From the NCBI RefSeq assembly GCF_001514195.1, contig NZ_KQ948744.1:186001-250000 (forward strand): DNA of 64,000 nt, in the 5' to 3' direction. The position numbers and the translations under genes were made by a program. Shown here piece after piece: positions 17,292 through 25,097 of this stretch. Under the pieces are notes generated by a model that made no database searches, was not told the DNA's origin, and was given only the letters and a program-made list of their open reading frames with translations. The first letter of the stretch is position 1; each line of letters starts with the position of its first letter. The stretch is from Streptomyces griseorubiginosus (GTDB lineage: Bacteria > Actinomycetota > Actinomycetes > Streptomycetales > Streptomycetaceae).

Positions 17292-17882
17292 ATGCCCCTC
17301 TGCCGCATCGCCACCCCCGCCGACACCGACGCCGTCGTCTCCGTCTTCACCAGTGCCTTCTTCCACGACCCCGTCTGGGGGCCCGCCTTCCCCGACGAGG
17401 CGCGGCGGGCCGAGCAGGCCGCTGTCATGTGGCGGGTGTACGCCGGTTCCGCCGTGCGGTATCCGTGGACCCTGGTGACCGAGGGCGTGGAGGCCGCCGC
17501 CGTCTGGATTCCGCCGGGCGGGACCGAGCTCACTGTGGCCGAAGCGGCCGATCTTGAAGGGACGTTGGCCGCGGCCACCGACCCCGGCACCGCCCGGGCG
17601 ATCATGGAGGTCGGGGAGCGGTTCGAGGCGGTCCATCCCGCCGAGCCGTTCTTCTATCTCACCATTCTCGGCACCCACGCCGACCATCGCGGCAAGGGCC
17701 TCGGCATGGGGCTGCTCGCCGAGGGGCTCCGCCGTGTCGACGAACTCGGCGCCCCCGCCTACCTGGAGTCGACCAACCCCGCCAACCTCAAGCGCTACGA
17801 GGGGGCGGGCTTCGCCAAGCGGGACGAGATCGCTCTCGCGGGTGGGCAGGTCGTCACGACCATGTGGCGGCCCGCGCGCTGA
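17292..17882 (+). CDS. GNAT-family N-acetyltransferase
   Basis: A 196-residue GNAT-fold protein. The acetyl-CoA pyrophosphate loop is seen as THADHRGKGLGMGLLAEGL (near residue 136), and the C-terminal YLESTNPANLKRYEGAGF segment is typical of the family. Acceptor unknown. ATG 17292 has a weak AATGGGGCG upstream; the open frame before it runs through the dispersed repeat and is not coding. It lies 34 bp before the phosphodiesterase gene on the same strand, so the two may be co-transcribed. Confidence 0.87.
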   Translation: MPLCRIATPADTDAVVSVFTSAFFHDPVWGPAFPDEARRAEQAAVMWRVYAGSAVRYPWTLVTEGVEAAAVWIPPGGTELTVAEAADLEGTLAAATDPGTARAIMEVGERFEAVHPAEPFFYLTILGTHADHRGKGLGMGLLAEGLRRVDELGAPAYLESTNPANLKRYEGAGFAKRDEIALAGGQVVTTMWRPAR

Positions 17883-17916
17883 CGCGGGACCGCAACTCCC
17901 GCTAGCGTCAAGGGAC

Positions 17917-18780
17917 ATGCGGATCCTTCAGCTCTCGGACACCCATGTGGAGCGCACCGACGCTCCGAACAGGAACGGCGTCAACGCCACCGAATCCCTG
18001 CGGCTGATGCTCGCCGAGCTGCGGCACCTGCGGGACGTCGACGCGGTCGTCGTCACCGGGGACATCGCCGACGCGGGTGAGGTGGAGGCGTACACGGCGG
18101 TGCGCGAGCTGGTCGGGGAGTTCGCCCGGCCCCGGAACGCCCCCGTCTTCTACACCACCGGCAACCACGACGAGCGGGAGGCCTTCGGCAAGGTGCTGGG
18201 CAGCGGGCATGCCGAGCCCGAGTGCGTGCTGGAGACCGACGCGGCGGAACGGGCCGCGGTGAGCACGGTCGGCGGTCACCGGTTCGTCACCCTCGACTCG
18301 TTGGTGCCGGGAAAGGTGTACGGCCGGATCAGCCCCGCTCAACTGGACTGGCTGCGGGAGGTGTTGAGCACCCCGGCCGAGCACGGCACGGTCCTCGCGT
18401 TCCACCACCCGCCGATCAGCCTCGCCCTGTCCGTCACCCAGCAGGTCTTCGGGCTGCTCGACCCGGGGGAGCTGGCGGCGGCGATCCGGGGCAGTGACGT
18501 ACGGGTGATCCTCACCGGGCACTACCACCTCCAGCTCTTCGGGATGCTGGAGTCCTTGCCCGTGTGGGTGACGCCGGGGGTGGTCAACAGGATCGACCTG
18601 ACGACGCCGTACGGCACCGAGCGCGCGGTACGCGGCGCCTCGGCCTCGCTGGTGGAGCTGGGCGGGCCGGCGAGCCCGATGTTCCACACCTTCCACGCAC
18701 GGGACCCGCGGGCGCACGAGACGGTGTACCAGCTGGACGAGGAGCGCACCCGGGCGGTGGTGGCGGAGCACGGACCCTGA
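17917..18780 (+). CDS. Calcineurin-type metallophosphoesterase (CpdA/Icc-like)
   Basis: A 287-residue metallophosphoesterase with the full metal-binding set: LQLSDTHV (residues 4-11), VVVTGDIAD (near 46), TTGNHDER (near 84), AFHHPPIS (near 163) and ILTGHYHLQ (near 199). This pattern is that of class III cyclic-nucleotide phosphodiesterases of the Icc/CpdA group, but members act on varied phosphodiesters, so cAMP is only the likeliest substrate. A TCAAGGGAC sequence lies before ATG 17917. Cytoplasmic; no signal peptide. Confidence 0.88.
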   Translation: MRILQLSDTHVERTDAPNRNGVNATESLRLMLAELRHLRDVDAVVVTGDIADAGEVEAYTAVRELVGEFARPRNAPVFYTTGNHDEREAFGKVLGSGHAEPECVLETDAAERAAVSTVGGHRFVTLDSLVPGKVYGRISPAQLDWLREVLSTPAEHGTVLAFHHPPISLALSVTQQVFGLLDPGELAAAIRGSDVRVILTGHYHLQLFGMLESLPVWVTPGVVNRIDLTTPYGTERAVRGASASLVELGGPASPMFHTFHARDPRAHETVYQLDEERTRAVVAEHGP

Positions 18781-18855
18781 CCGACTTGGTTGACTCAGGC
18801 AAGGGGGTCGGCTGGAGTGGTGAGGACCAGCCCCCTGGCCCCGAGGAGTTCGACG

Positions 18856-20382
18856 ATGACGTCTGCTGCGGATCTCGACGTGCGTACCACCGCCGGTGCG
18901 GTGCGTGGGCGGGAGGAGGGGGGTCTCGGCGTCTTCCGGGGCATCCCCTTCGCCGAACCGCCGGTCGGCGAGGCCCGGTTCCAGGCGCCAAGGCCCGCGC
19001 GGAGCTGGGACGGGGTCCGGGAGGCGTACGCGTTCGGGCCGCCGCCCCCGCAGGAGTCCGGGTTCCAGGGCCGGGCGGCCGTGGTGGACCAACCCACGGG
19101 CGACGACTGGCTGACGGTCAACGTCTGGACCCCGGCCGCCGATCCGGCTGCCCGCCGTCCGGTCATGGTGTGGATCTACGGCGGCGCCTACAAACTGGGT
19201 CACGCGGGCAGCCCCGGCTACGACGCCCAGCATCTCGCGCGCGCCGGTGACGTGGTCGTCGTGACCCTCAACTACCGCGTCGGCATAGAGGGGTTCGCCC
19301 TGCTGGAGGGCGCTCCCGCGAACCGGGGGCTGCTGGACCAGGTCGCGGGACTGGAGTGGGTGCGGGACAACATCACGGCGTTCGGCGGGGATCCGGATCA
19401 GGTCACGGTGTTCGGGGAGTCGGCGGGCGCGGGGTCGGTGGCGTCCCTGCTGGCGATGCCGAGCGCACGGGGGCTGTTCGGGCGGGCGGTCGCGCAGAGC
19501 GTGCCCGTCACGTACTTCTCCGCCGAACTGGCCCGGGACATCGCGGTGGAGTTCGGCAAGGAGGCGGGACTTGCCGCCACGGCCCAGGCCCTGGCCGCCG
19601 TGGACCCGCGTGAACTCCCTTCGGTGGGCGAGCGGTTGAGCCTGCGGATGCGCGAGTACGACGACCGGTGGGGACGGGTCGCGCACACCGCCACCCCCTT
19701 CTCTCCCGTCGTCGACGGCGAGGTGCTGCCGTGCACGCCCTGGGAGGCGCTGGCGGCGGGCGCGGGGCGGGAGGTGGAGCTGCTCGTCGGGCACAACCGG
19801 GACGAGTACCGGCTCTTCCTGGCGCTGGCCGACCGGCTCGGCAAGGTCACCGAGGAGCAGGCGGCCGCGGCACTGCGGACGTTCGCGCCGGGCCCCGACG
19901 GGGAGCGCGCCTATCGCGCTGCCTTCCCGGACGCCGCACCGGCCGAACTCCACGAACGCGTCCAGACGGACTGGCTGTTCAGCGTGCCGTCCCAGCGGCT
20001 CGCGGAGGCGCAGGTCGCGGGCGGCGGCCGGGCCCACCTCTACGAACTGACCTGGTCCGCACCGGTGTTCGGCGGCGCGCTGGGCGCCTGCCACGGGCTG
20101 GACATCCCGCTGCTGTTCGGCACGTACGAGGCCGACCTCGGGGCTCTCCTCTTCATGGGGGCCGGGGTGCCGCCCGAGGCGAGGGAGCTGACCGCCCGCT
20201 TCCAGTCGGCGTGGACGGGGTTCGCGCGGACCGGAGACCCGGGCTGGCCGGCGTACGAGCCGGCGAGCGGCCGGCTGACGCAGGTCCTGGACGTGGAGCC
20301 GGAGGTGCGGCCGTACCCGGAGGAGGTGACGCGGCGGCTGTGGGAGTCGTACGACATCCGGGCGCTGCCGCTGCTGAAGTGA
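18856..20382 (+). CDS. Carboxylesterase type B
   Basis: A 508-residue alpha/beta-hydrolase of the carboxylesterase B (cholinesterase-like) family. Visible: FRGIPFAEPPVGEARF near the N-terminus, the oxyanion-hole region VWIYGGAYKLG, the nucleophile elbow FGESAGAGS (near residue 190), and a late catalytic-His region GACHGLDIPLLFG (near 415). No signal peptide, so intracellular. The ATG at 18856 has GAGGAG 7 nt upstream; the open frame extends to 18790 but without a binding site. The natural ester substrate is unknown. Confidence 0.92.
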   Translation: MTSAADLDVRTTAGAVRGREEGGLGVFRGIPFAEPPVGEARFQAPRPARSWDGVREAYAFGPPPPQESGFQGRAAVVDQPTGDDWLTVNVWTPAADPAARRPVMVWIYGGAYKLGHAGSPGYDAQHLARAGDVVVVTLNYRVGIEGFALLEGAPANRGLLDQVAGLEWVRDNITAFGGDPDQVTVFGESAGAGSVASLLAMPSARGLFGRAVAQSVPVTYFSAELARDIAVEFGKEAGLAATAQALAAVDPRELPSVGERLSLRMREYDDRWGRVAHTATPFSPVVDGEVLPCTPWEALAAGAGREVELLVGHNRDEYRLFLALADRLGKVTEEQAAAALRTFAPGPDGERAYRAAFPDAAPAELHERVQTDWLFSVPSQRLAEAQVAGGGRAHLYELTWSAPVFGGALGACHGLDIPLLFGTYEADLGALLFMGAGVPPEARELTARFQSAWTGFARTGDPGWPAYEPASGRLTQVLDVEPEVRPYPEEVTRRLWESYDIRALPLLK

Positions 20383-20428
20383 CCGGGCCTGCCGGGCCGG
20401 AGCTGCGGAAGCAGCCGGGCCGGCCGGA

Positions 20429-20998
20429 CTACAGGTTGCCGAGGGGCTCGATGTCCACCTTCACCGGGGTGCCCCACACGCGCAGCACCTCGTAGTCCGT
20501 GAACTCGTGGACGAGCCGGTAGGCCATCGCCGGGCGCGGGCCGCGGCGCTGGGCGTTGAGGTAGAGCTCGGCCTCGTGCCGGTCCCGCCTCGGCGTCCCG
20601 CACAGCTGCCACTCCTGGCCGGTCCACAGCTCCGGCAGCCAGCGCTGCTGGGGCTGGGGGCGGTCCTCCCGCACTCCGTACCGGGAGGGGGTGGGGCCGG
20701 CGGTCCTCGGGCGGGCGCCGGGCCCGTTGATCTCGGCGCGGCGGGCCGCACGGCGGCGGGTCTCGCACAGCAGGCACAGGTCGGGGGCGTTCTCGTCGAC
20801 CGGGCCGTTCGGGTGCTCGGCGCAGCGGGTGGTGGGGGCGGCGGCGCTGACGCTGTCCTCCAGCAGGTCCAGGGCCCGCTTCAGATCGGCCTTCATCTCG
20901 TGCAGCTTGGCGTCCGGGGTGTCGCCGGTCAGTGCGTCGCCGTGCTCGCCGAGGAGGCGCAGGGCACGGCCCAGGGCGGTGAGCTGGGCGTGATTCAT
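20429..20998 (-). CDS. Conserved hypothetical protein with a C-terminal WYV-like beta region
   Basis: A 189-residue protein. The N-terminal third (1-55) is helical and charged (LHEMKADLKRALDLLEDSV). A short segment RCAEHPNGPVDENAPDLCLLCE has Cys/His spacing that could bind zinc. The C-terminal half (about 115-189) is predicted beta, with WTGQEWQLCGTPRRDRHEAE and AYRLVHEFTDYEVLRVWG. I do not recognise the family with certainty. The start ATG at 20998 is divergent from the methyltransferase gene with 60 bp between, so the two share a promoter region. Confidence 0.72.
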   Translation of the reverse strand: MNHAQLTALGRALRLLGEHGDALTGDTPDAKLHEMKADLKRALDLLEDSVSAAAPTTRCAEHPNGPVDENAPDLCLLCETRRRAARRAEINGPGARPRTAGPTPSRYGVREDRPQPQQRWLPELWTGQEWQLCGTPRRDRHEAELYLNAQRRGPRPAMAYRLVHEFTDYEVLRVWGTPVKVDIEPLGNL

Positions 20999-21058
20999 AC
21001 GTCCAGGGTAGGCACCGCGGCGGCTCCCCGGAGGGCGCGGCTCTGCTGGAATGAGCCC

Positions 21059-21700
21059 ATGCGTGTCCTGGACGCCCTCGCCCGCCTGAACGCCGCCTAC
21101 CCCTGGTCGCACAACGCCCACTACCACGCGTGGATCATGCGCGGACTGCCCCGCCGCTTCGACCGCGCCCTCGACGTCGGCTGTGGTGCCGGGGATCTCG
21201 TGCGGCTGCTCGCCACCCGTGCGGCACAGGTGCACGGCATCGACAGCGACAGCCGGATCATCGATGCGGCGAGGGCGGCCACCGCGGCGGACCTTCCCGT
21301 CACCTACGCCGTCGCGGACGGAGGGTCGTACGACCGGGGCGGGCCCTACGACGTCATCACCTGCGTCGCCGTCCTCCACCACCTGCCCCTGGGCGCGGCG
21401 CTCAGCCACTTCCGGCGGCACCTCGCGCCCGGGGGAACCCTGGTGGTGGTCGGGTGCGCGCGGGAGGACACCTGGGTGCAGCACCTGCTCGGGCTCGTCT
21501 CCGTCCTGCTCAACCCGCTGTACGGATGGGCCAGGAACCGGGGACGCCGGGCCGCCGCGCCTCCCCTCGCGATGACCGCCGTGACCCGGCAGCCGGACGT
21601 CCCGTACACCGAGCTGGTCCGAGAGGTCCGCCGCATCCTCCCCGGCGCCCGCCTCAGACGCCGGCTGTTCTGGCGCTACACGCTGGTCTGGCGGGCCTGA
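21059..21700 (+). CDS. Class I SAM-dependent methyltransferase
   Basis: A 213-residue methyltransferase with a Rossmann SAM fold: motif I ALDVGCGAGDLVRLLA (residues about 36-51), the acidic GIDSDSRII, the YDVITCVAVLHHLP segment and LAPGGTLVVVG. The C-terminus (RRILPGARLRRRLFWRYTLVW) resembles UbiE/Methyltransf_11-type proteins of actinobacteria. The substrate is unknown. ATG 21059 is read in frame with the conserved fold; a nearby ATG at 21051 is out of frame. Confidence 0.87.
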   Translation: MRVLDALARLNAAYPWSHNAHYHAWIMRGLPRRFDRALDVGCGAGDLVRLLATRAAQVHGIDSDSRIIDAARAATAADLPVTYAVADGGSYDRGGPYDVITCVAVLHHLPLGAALSHFRRHLAPGGTLVVVGCAREDTWVQHLLGLVSVLLNPLYGWARNRGRRAAAPPLAMTAVTRQPDVPYTELVREVRRILPGARLRRRLFWRYTLVWRA

Positions 21701-21824
21701 GGAGAGCTCACCGGGCGCTGGACCTGCCTCGAAAAATAGTGCGGGGCGGTGTCGATTCCGTCAGGGTTCGAACGACGCACAGGTGACAGGCAAGAGGACG
21801 GCAGCATCACGAGAGGCGGCGATC

Positions 21825-22463
21825 ATGCCCAAGGTTCGCGTACACAACGTCACGGTCTCCCTGGACGGCTTCATGGCCGGCCCGAACCAGCGGCTGGACG
21901 CCCCCTTCGGGGACGGTGTCGGATGGGGGGACGAGCTGCACGCCTGGTTCGTCGGGGCCATGGAGGATCTCGCCGCCGGGAAGGGCGGCACCGACGTCGA
22001 GTACTTCGCCCGCGGGGACCGGAACATCGGGGCCACGATCATGGGGCGGAACATGTTCGGGCCGCAGCGCGGGGCCTGGGAGGACGAGTCCTGGCAGGGC
22101 TGGTGGGGGGACAACCCGCCGTACCACCACGACGTCTTCGTGCACACCCACCACCCGCGGCCGACCCTGGAGATGGCCGGCGGGACCACTTTCCACTTCA
22201 CCGACGAGTCGCCGGACCAGGTCCTCGGGCGCGCGTTCGCGGCCGCGGACGGCAAGGACGTCCGCATCGGCGGCGGCGCGGCGACCATCCGGCAGTACCT
22301 GAGCGCCGGGCTGATCGACGAACTCCACCTGGCCGTCGCACCGATGCTCATCGGGCGCGGCGAGCGGCTGCTCGACGACCTGGGCGCCGGGATCGACGGC
22401 TACCGGGTGTCCGAGCTGGTCGGCTCGTCCACGGTCACCCACGCCGTGCTGGTGCGCCGGTGA
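21825..22463 (+). CDS. Dihydrofolate-reductase-like (RibD C-terminal) protein
   Basis: A 212-residue protein of the RibD C-terminal/DHFR-like fold. It opens with the typical VTVSLDGFMAGPNQRLDAPFG, has the TIMGRNMFGPQRGAW nucleotide-binding segment and ends with IGGGAATIRQYLSAGLIDEL and the LLIGRGERLL-like strand (here APMLIGRGERLLDDL). The family is NADPH-linked, but most stand-alone members have no known substrate. GAGAGGCGG precedes ATG 21825. It ends 12 bp from the convergent murQ. Confidence 0.87.
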   Translation: MPKVRVHNVTVSLDGFMAGPNQRLDAPFGDGVGWGDELHAWFVGAMEDLAAGKGGTDVEYFARGDRNIGATIMGRNMFGPQRGAWEDESWQGWWGDNPPYHHDVFVHTHHPRPTLEMAGGTTFHFTDESPDQVLGRAFAAADGKDVRIGGGAATIRQYLSAGLIDELHLAVAPMLIGRGERLLDDLGAGIDGYRVSELVGSSTVTHAVLVRR

Positions 22464-22475
22464 GCCGTCGGTGAG

Positions 22476-23408
22476 TCACAGGGCCGCCGCCAGCGCCGCC
22501 CGCAGATGGCCCCCCGACTCCTCCAGCAGACGGGCCGCCGTGGGGCCGTCGACGTCGGCCAGGATCGTCAGGATCGCGTTCTTGACCTCGCCGTCCGTGG
22601 CGGCCAGCGCCCTCTCCACCTCCTCGTCCCCGGCGCCGGTGGCCAGCGCGACGATCCGGCGCGAGCGGGCGCGCAGCTTGTCGTTGGAGGCCCGGACGTC
22701 GACCATCAGGTTCCCGTACGTCTTGCCGAGCCGGATCATCGTGATCGTCGACAGCATGTTCAGGACCAGCTTCTGCGCGGTGCCGGCCTTCAGACGGGTC
22801 GAGCCGGTGAGCAGCTCGGGACCCACGACCACCTCGATGCCGTGGTCGGCGGCCGCCGCGAGCACGCTGCCCGCGTTGCAGGACAGGCCGATCGTCAACG
22901 CCCCCTGAGCGCGGGCGTGTTCCACCGCGCCCACGGCATAAGGGGTACGACCGGACGCGGACACCCCGACCACCGTGTCCAGGGACGTCACCGCGAGCCC
23001 GTCCAGGTCGGCCCGGGCCAGCTCGGCCGAGTCCTCGGCGCCCTCGACGGACGTGACCAGTGCCTGCGGGCCACCGGCGATCAGGCCCACGACCCGCGCC
23101 GGATCCGTGTTGAAGGTCGGCGGGCACTCGGAGGCGTCCAGCACGCCGAGGCGTCCGGCGGTGCCCGCGCCGGCGTAGATCAGCCGGCCGCCCCGGGCCA
23201 TCCGCTCGGCGACGGCGTCGATGGCCGCGGCGATCCGCGGCAGCTGCCGGGCCACGGCGGCCGGTACGGAGGCGTCCTCGCCGTTCATCAGCCGGGCGAT
23301 GTCGAGCGTCGGCAACCGGTCGACGTCGGCGAACTCGGGCCGGAACGCCTCGGTGGTCAGCGACTCCAACTGGGCTTGCAGGTCACGGGGGTGGGAGGGG
23401 GAGGTCAT
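22476..23408 (-). CDS. murQ: N-acetylmuramic acid 6-phosphate etherase
   Basis: A 310-residue SIS-domain etherase, the usual MurQ length. It splits MurNAc-6-phosphate into GlcNAc-6-phosphate and D-lactate during peptidoglycan recycling. Recognised by TEAFRPEFADVDRLPTLDI near the N-terminus, RLIYAGAGTAGRLGVLDASE (SIS sugar-phosphate loop) and the C-terminal helical region with GAGDEEVERALA. It lies 60 bp downstream of an RpiR-type regulator on the same strand, the common murR-murQ arrangement. The product feeds NagA (3732-4970). Confidence 0.95.
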   Translation of the reverse strand: MTSPSHPRDLQAQLESLTTEAFRPEFADVDRLPTLDIARLMNGEDASVPAAVARQLPRIAAAIDAVAERMARGGRLIYAGAGTAGRLGVLDASECPPTFNTDPARVVGLIAGGPQALVTSVEGAEDSAELARADLDGLAVTSLDTVVGVSASGRTPYAVGAVEHARAQGALTIGLSCNAGSVLAAAADHGIEVVVGPELLTGSTRLKAGTAQKLVLNMLSTITMIRLGKTYGNLMVDVRASNDKLRARSRRIVALATGAGDEEVERALAATDGEVKNAILTILADVDGPTAARLLEESGGHLRAALAAAL

Positions 23409-23468
23409 GGAGGAACGGTTCTTTCTTCGTGACGGACATCTGGGACGTCTGCCGGGAGACCTGGGTGG

Positions 23469-24344
23469 CTACCGGCGATGCCGATGCGCCAGCGCCTCGT
23501 ACGACGCGGCCAGCGCCGGCGCCGCCGTCTCGTACGTCCGCTGGGCCACGCCGATGAACAGACAGTCCACCACCAGCAGTTGACTCGTCCGGGACGACAT
23601 CGCCGCCGGGCGCAGCTCGCTCTCCCGGGCCGTGGACGTGGTCAGCACATGGTCGGCGTACTGCGCCACCGTCCCGCCCGGCCGCCCGGTGATGGCGACG
23701 GTCGTGGCCCCGTGCTCGAAGGCGACCCGGAGCGGCTCGATGACGTCCCCGGTCGACCCGGAGTGCGTGATGGCGATCGCGACGTCCCCCGAGCGCAGCT
23801 GCACCGCGTTGGTCACCGCGAGGTGCGGGTCGCTGTGCGCCTGGGCTATCAGCCCTATCCGCAGCAGCTTTTGCGTGAGGTCCTGTGCGACGAGACCCGA
23901 GGCGCCCACCCCGTACACGTCGATCCGCCGCGCCGAGGCCGTCGCGGCCACCGCCGCCCCCAGCTGCACGGTGTCGAGCCCGGCCGCGGTGTCCGCGAGG
24001 GTCTGCTGCTCGTCGTAGGCGAGCTTGGCGACCACGTCCGCGATCGGGTCGTCCACCGCGATGTCCGTGGTGATCGCGGGCGACCGCCCGGACTGCTGCT
24101 GGGCGGCCAGCCCGGCGAGGGCGAGCCGCAGGTCGCGGTAGCCGGGGTAGCCGAGGAGCCGGGCCGTCCGCACGACCGTCGCCTCGCTGGTCCCGGTCCG
24201 TTCCGCGAGGCCGGTGACGGTGAGCGCCGCGCAGCCCGCCGGGTCGCTCGCCACGGCCTCGGCGACGCGCTGCATGGAGCGCGTCATCGACGGACCCAGC
24301 GTGCGCACCTTCGCGGCGAGCGCGCTGCCGAAAATTTCCTTCAC
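23469..24344 (-). CDS. RpiR/MurR-family transcriptional regulator with SIS domain
   Basis: A 291-residue regulator: N-terminal RpiR helix-turn-helix (about residues 5-80, with GLAERTGTSEATVVRTARLLGYPGY) and a C-terminal SIS sugar-phosphate-binding domain (about 120-260, with VDVYGVGASG-like and AITHSGSTGDVIEPL motifs). Next to murQ, so the ligand is probably MurNAc-6-phosphate (inference). GTG 24344 is preferred, with AGAGG 11 nt upstream; GTG 24356 would add four residues. GAAA-N-TTTC palindromes at 24330-24338 and 24361-24373 flank the start and could be autoregulatory operators. Confidence 0.88.
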   Translation of the reverse strand: MKEIFGSALAAKVRTLGPSMTRSMQRVAEAVASDPAGCAALTVTGLAERTGTSEATVVRTARLLGYPGYRDLRLALAGLAAQQQSGRSPAITTDIAVDDPIADVVAKLAYDEQQTLADTAAGLDTVQLGAAVAATASARRIDVYGVGASGLVAQDLTQKLLRIGLIAQAHSDPHLAVTNAVQLRSGDVAIAITHSGSTGDVIEPLRVAFEHGATTVAITGRPGGTVAQYADHVLTTSTARESELRPAAMSSRTSQLLVVDCLFIGVAQRTYETAAPALAASYEALAHRHRR

Positions 24345-24373
24345 TTCCTGGGGCACCTCTGAAAGATATTTTC
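24330..24373. promoter_or_regulatory. Two GAAA-n-TTTC inverted repeats at the murR start, candidate operators
   Basis: GAAAATTTC (24330-24338) and GAAAGATATTTTC (24361-24373), centres about 33 bp (three helical turns) apart in a locally AT-rich stretch. RpiR-family operators often have TGAAA/TTTCA arms. They also lie 39 bp before the divergent gene at 24412, so both directions may be controlled. Confidence 0.45.
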
Positions 24374-24411
24374 GGCTCCGGGTCGTGGTCAAGAGCGCGC
24401 ACAATGGACGG

Positions 24412-24795
24412 ATGGAGTCGATCGGTCCACTGGAACAGAGCCTGCACACGGCCCGTGCCCTCGTCCTCGCCGACCTCGCGGTGGGTGATGCCGCCGCGCC
24501 GGACGTGGTGTCGATGGTCGAGGACTCCGTCGTGCAGCGTCGCTGGTGGGTGGAGCAGTGGCCCGAGGGGGCGGACTTCGTGGCGGGGCTGGTCGCCCAG
24601 GACGTCCAGGACGCGATCCTGGAACGTCACGGCCGCTGGCCCCTGTGCCCGGTCTGCGGTGCGGGCGACCCGCACGCCCTGGAGGTCGAGCCGGAGCTCG
24701 GCGCCGACCCGCACTGGGTGTGCCACAAGGCGGGCGTGAAGGTCGCGGCGGTCGGCTCGCTCGGCACCGCGACGGGCGAGGCCCCCGCCCCGTGA
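24412..24795 (+). CDS. Conserved hypothetical protein with a CPVC zinc-like motif
   Basis: A 127-residue protein. The first 70 residues are helical and acidic; the middle has PLCPVCGAGDPHALEVEPELG followed by PHWVCHKAG, so CxxC plus a later Cys/His could form a small metal site. Family not recognised beyond streptomycete hypotheticals. Its stop overlaps the next start by 4 bp (GTGA), so it is coupled to the DUF4031 gene; the pair is divergent from murR. Confidence 0.75.
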   Translation: MESIGPLEQSLHTARALVLADLAVGDAAAPDVVSMVEDSVVQRRWWVEQWPEGADFVAGLVAQDVQDAILERHGRWPLCPVCGAGDPHALEVEPELGADPHWVCHKAGVKVAAVGSLGTATGEAPAP

Positions 24796-25052
24796 CCGTC
24801 TACATCGACCCGCCGACCTGGCCGGGGCACGGCCGTATGTGGTCCCACCTCATCAGCGACGTCTCCTTCGACGAACTGCACGCCTTCGCCGAGGAGTTGG
24901 GCGTCCCCTCCCGGGCCTTCGAGCGCGACCACTACGACATCCCGTCGCACCGGTACGCCGACGTGGTCGCGGCCGGTGCGGTGGAGGTCAGCAGCCGGGA
25001 AGTGGTACGGCTGCTGACGGGGTCGGGGTTGCGGCGCCCGAAGGGTCGTTAG
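24792..25052 (+). CDS. DUF4031 protein
   Basis: An 86-residue protein starting at GTG 24792 inside the end of the previous gene. It shows the DUF4031 signature TVYIDPPTWPGHGRMWSHL, then SFDELHAFAEELGVPSRAF and DHYDIPSHRY. The conserved Asp, His and Tyr residues suggest an enzyme or metal site, but no function is known to me. Coupled translation implies it works with the 127-residue partner. Confidence 0.85.
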   Translation: MTVYIDPPTWPGHGRMWSHLISDVSFDELHAFAEELGVPSRAFERDHYDIPSHRYADVVAAGAVEVSSREVVRLLTGSGLRRPKGR

Positions 25053-25097
25053 GCGGTCGGGGCGTACGGCTCACGGGGTGTCGGGCGGTCGGACGGC

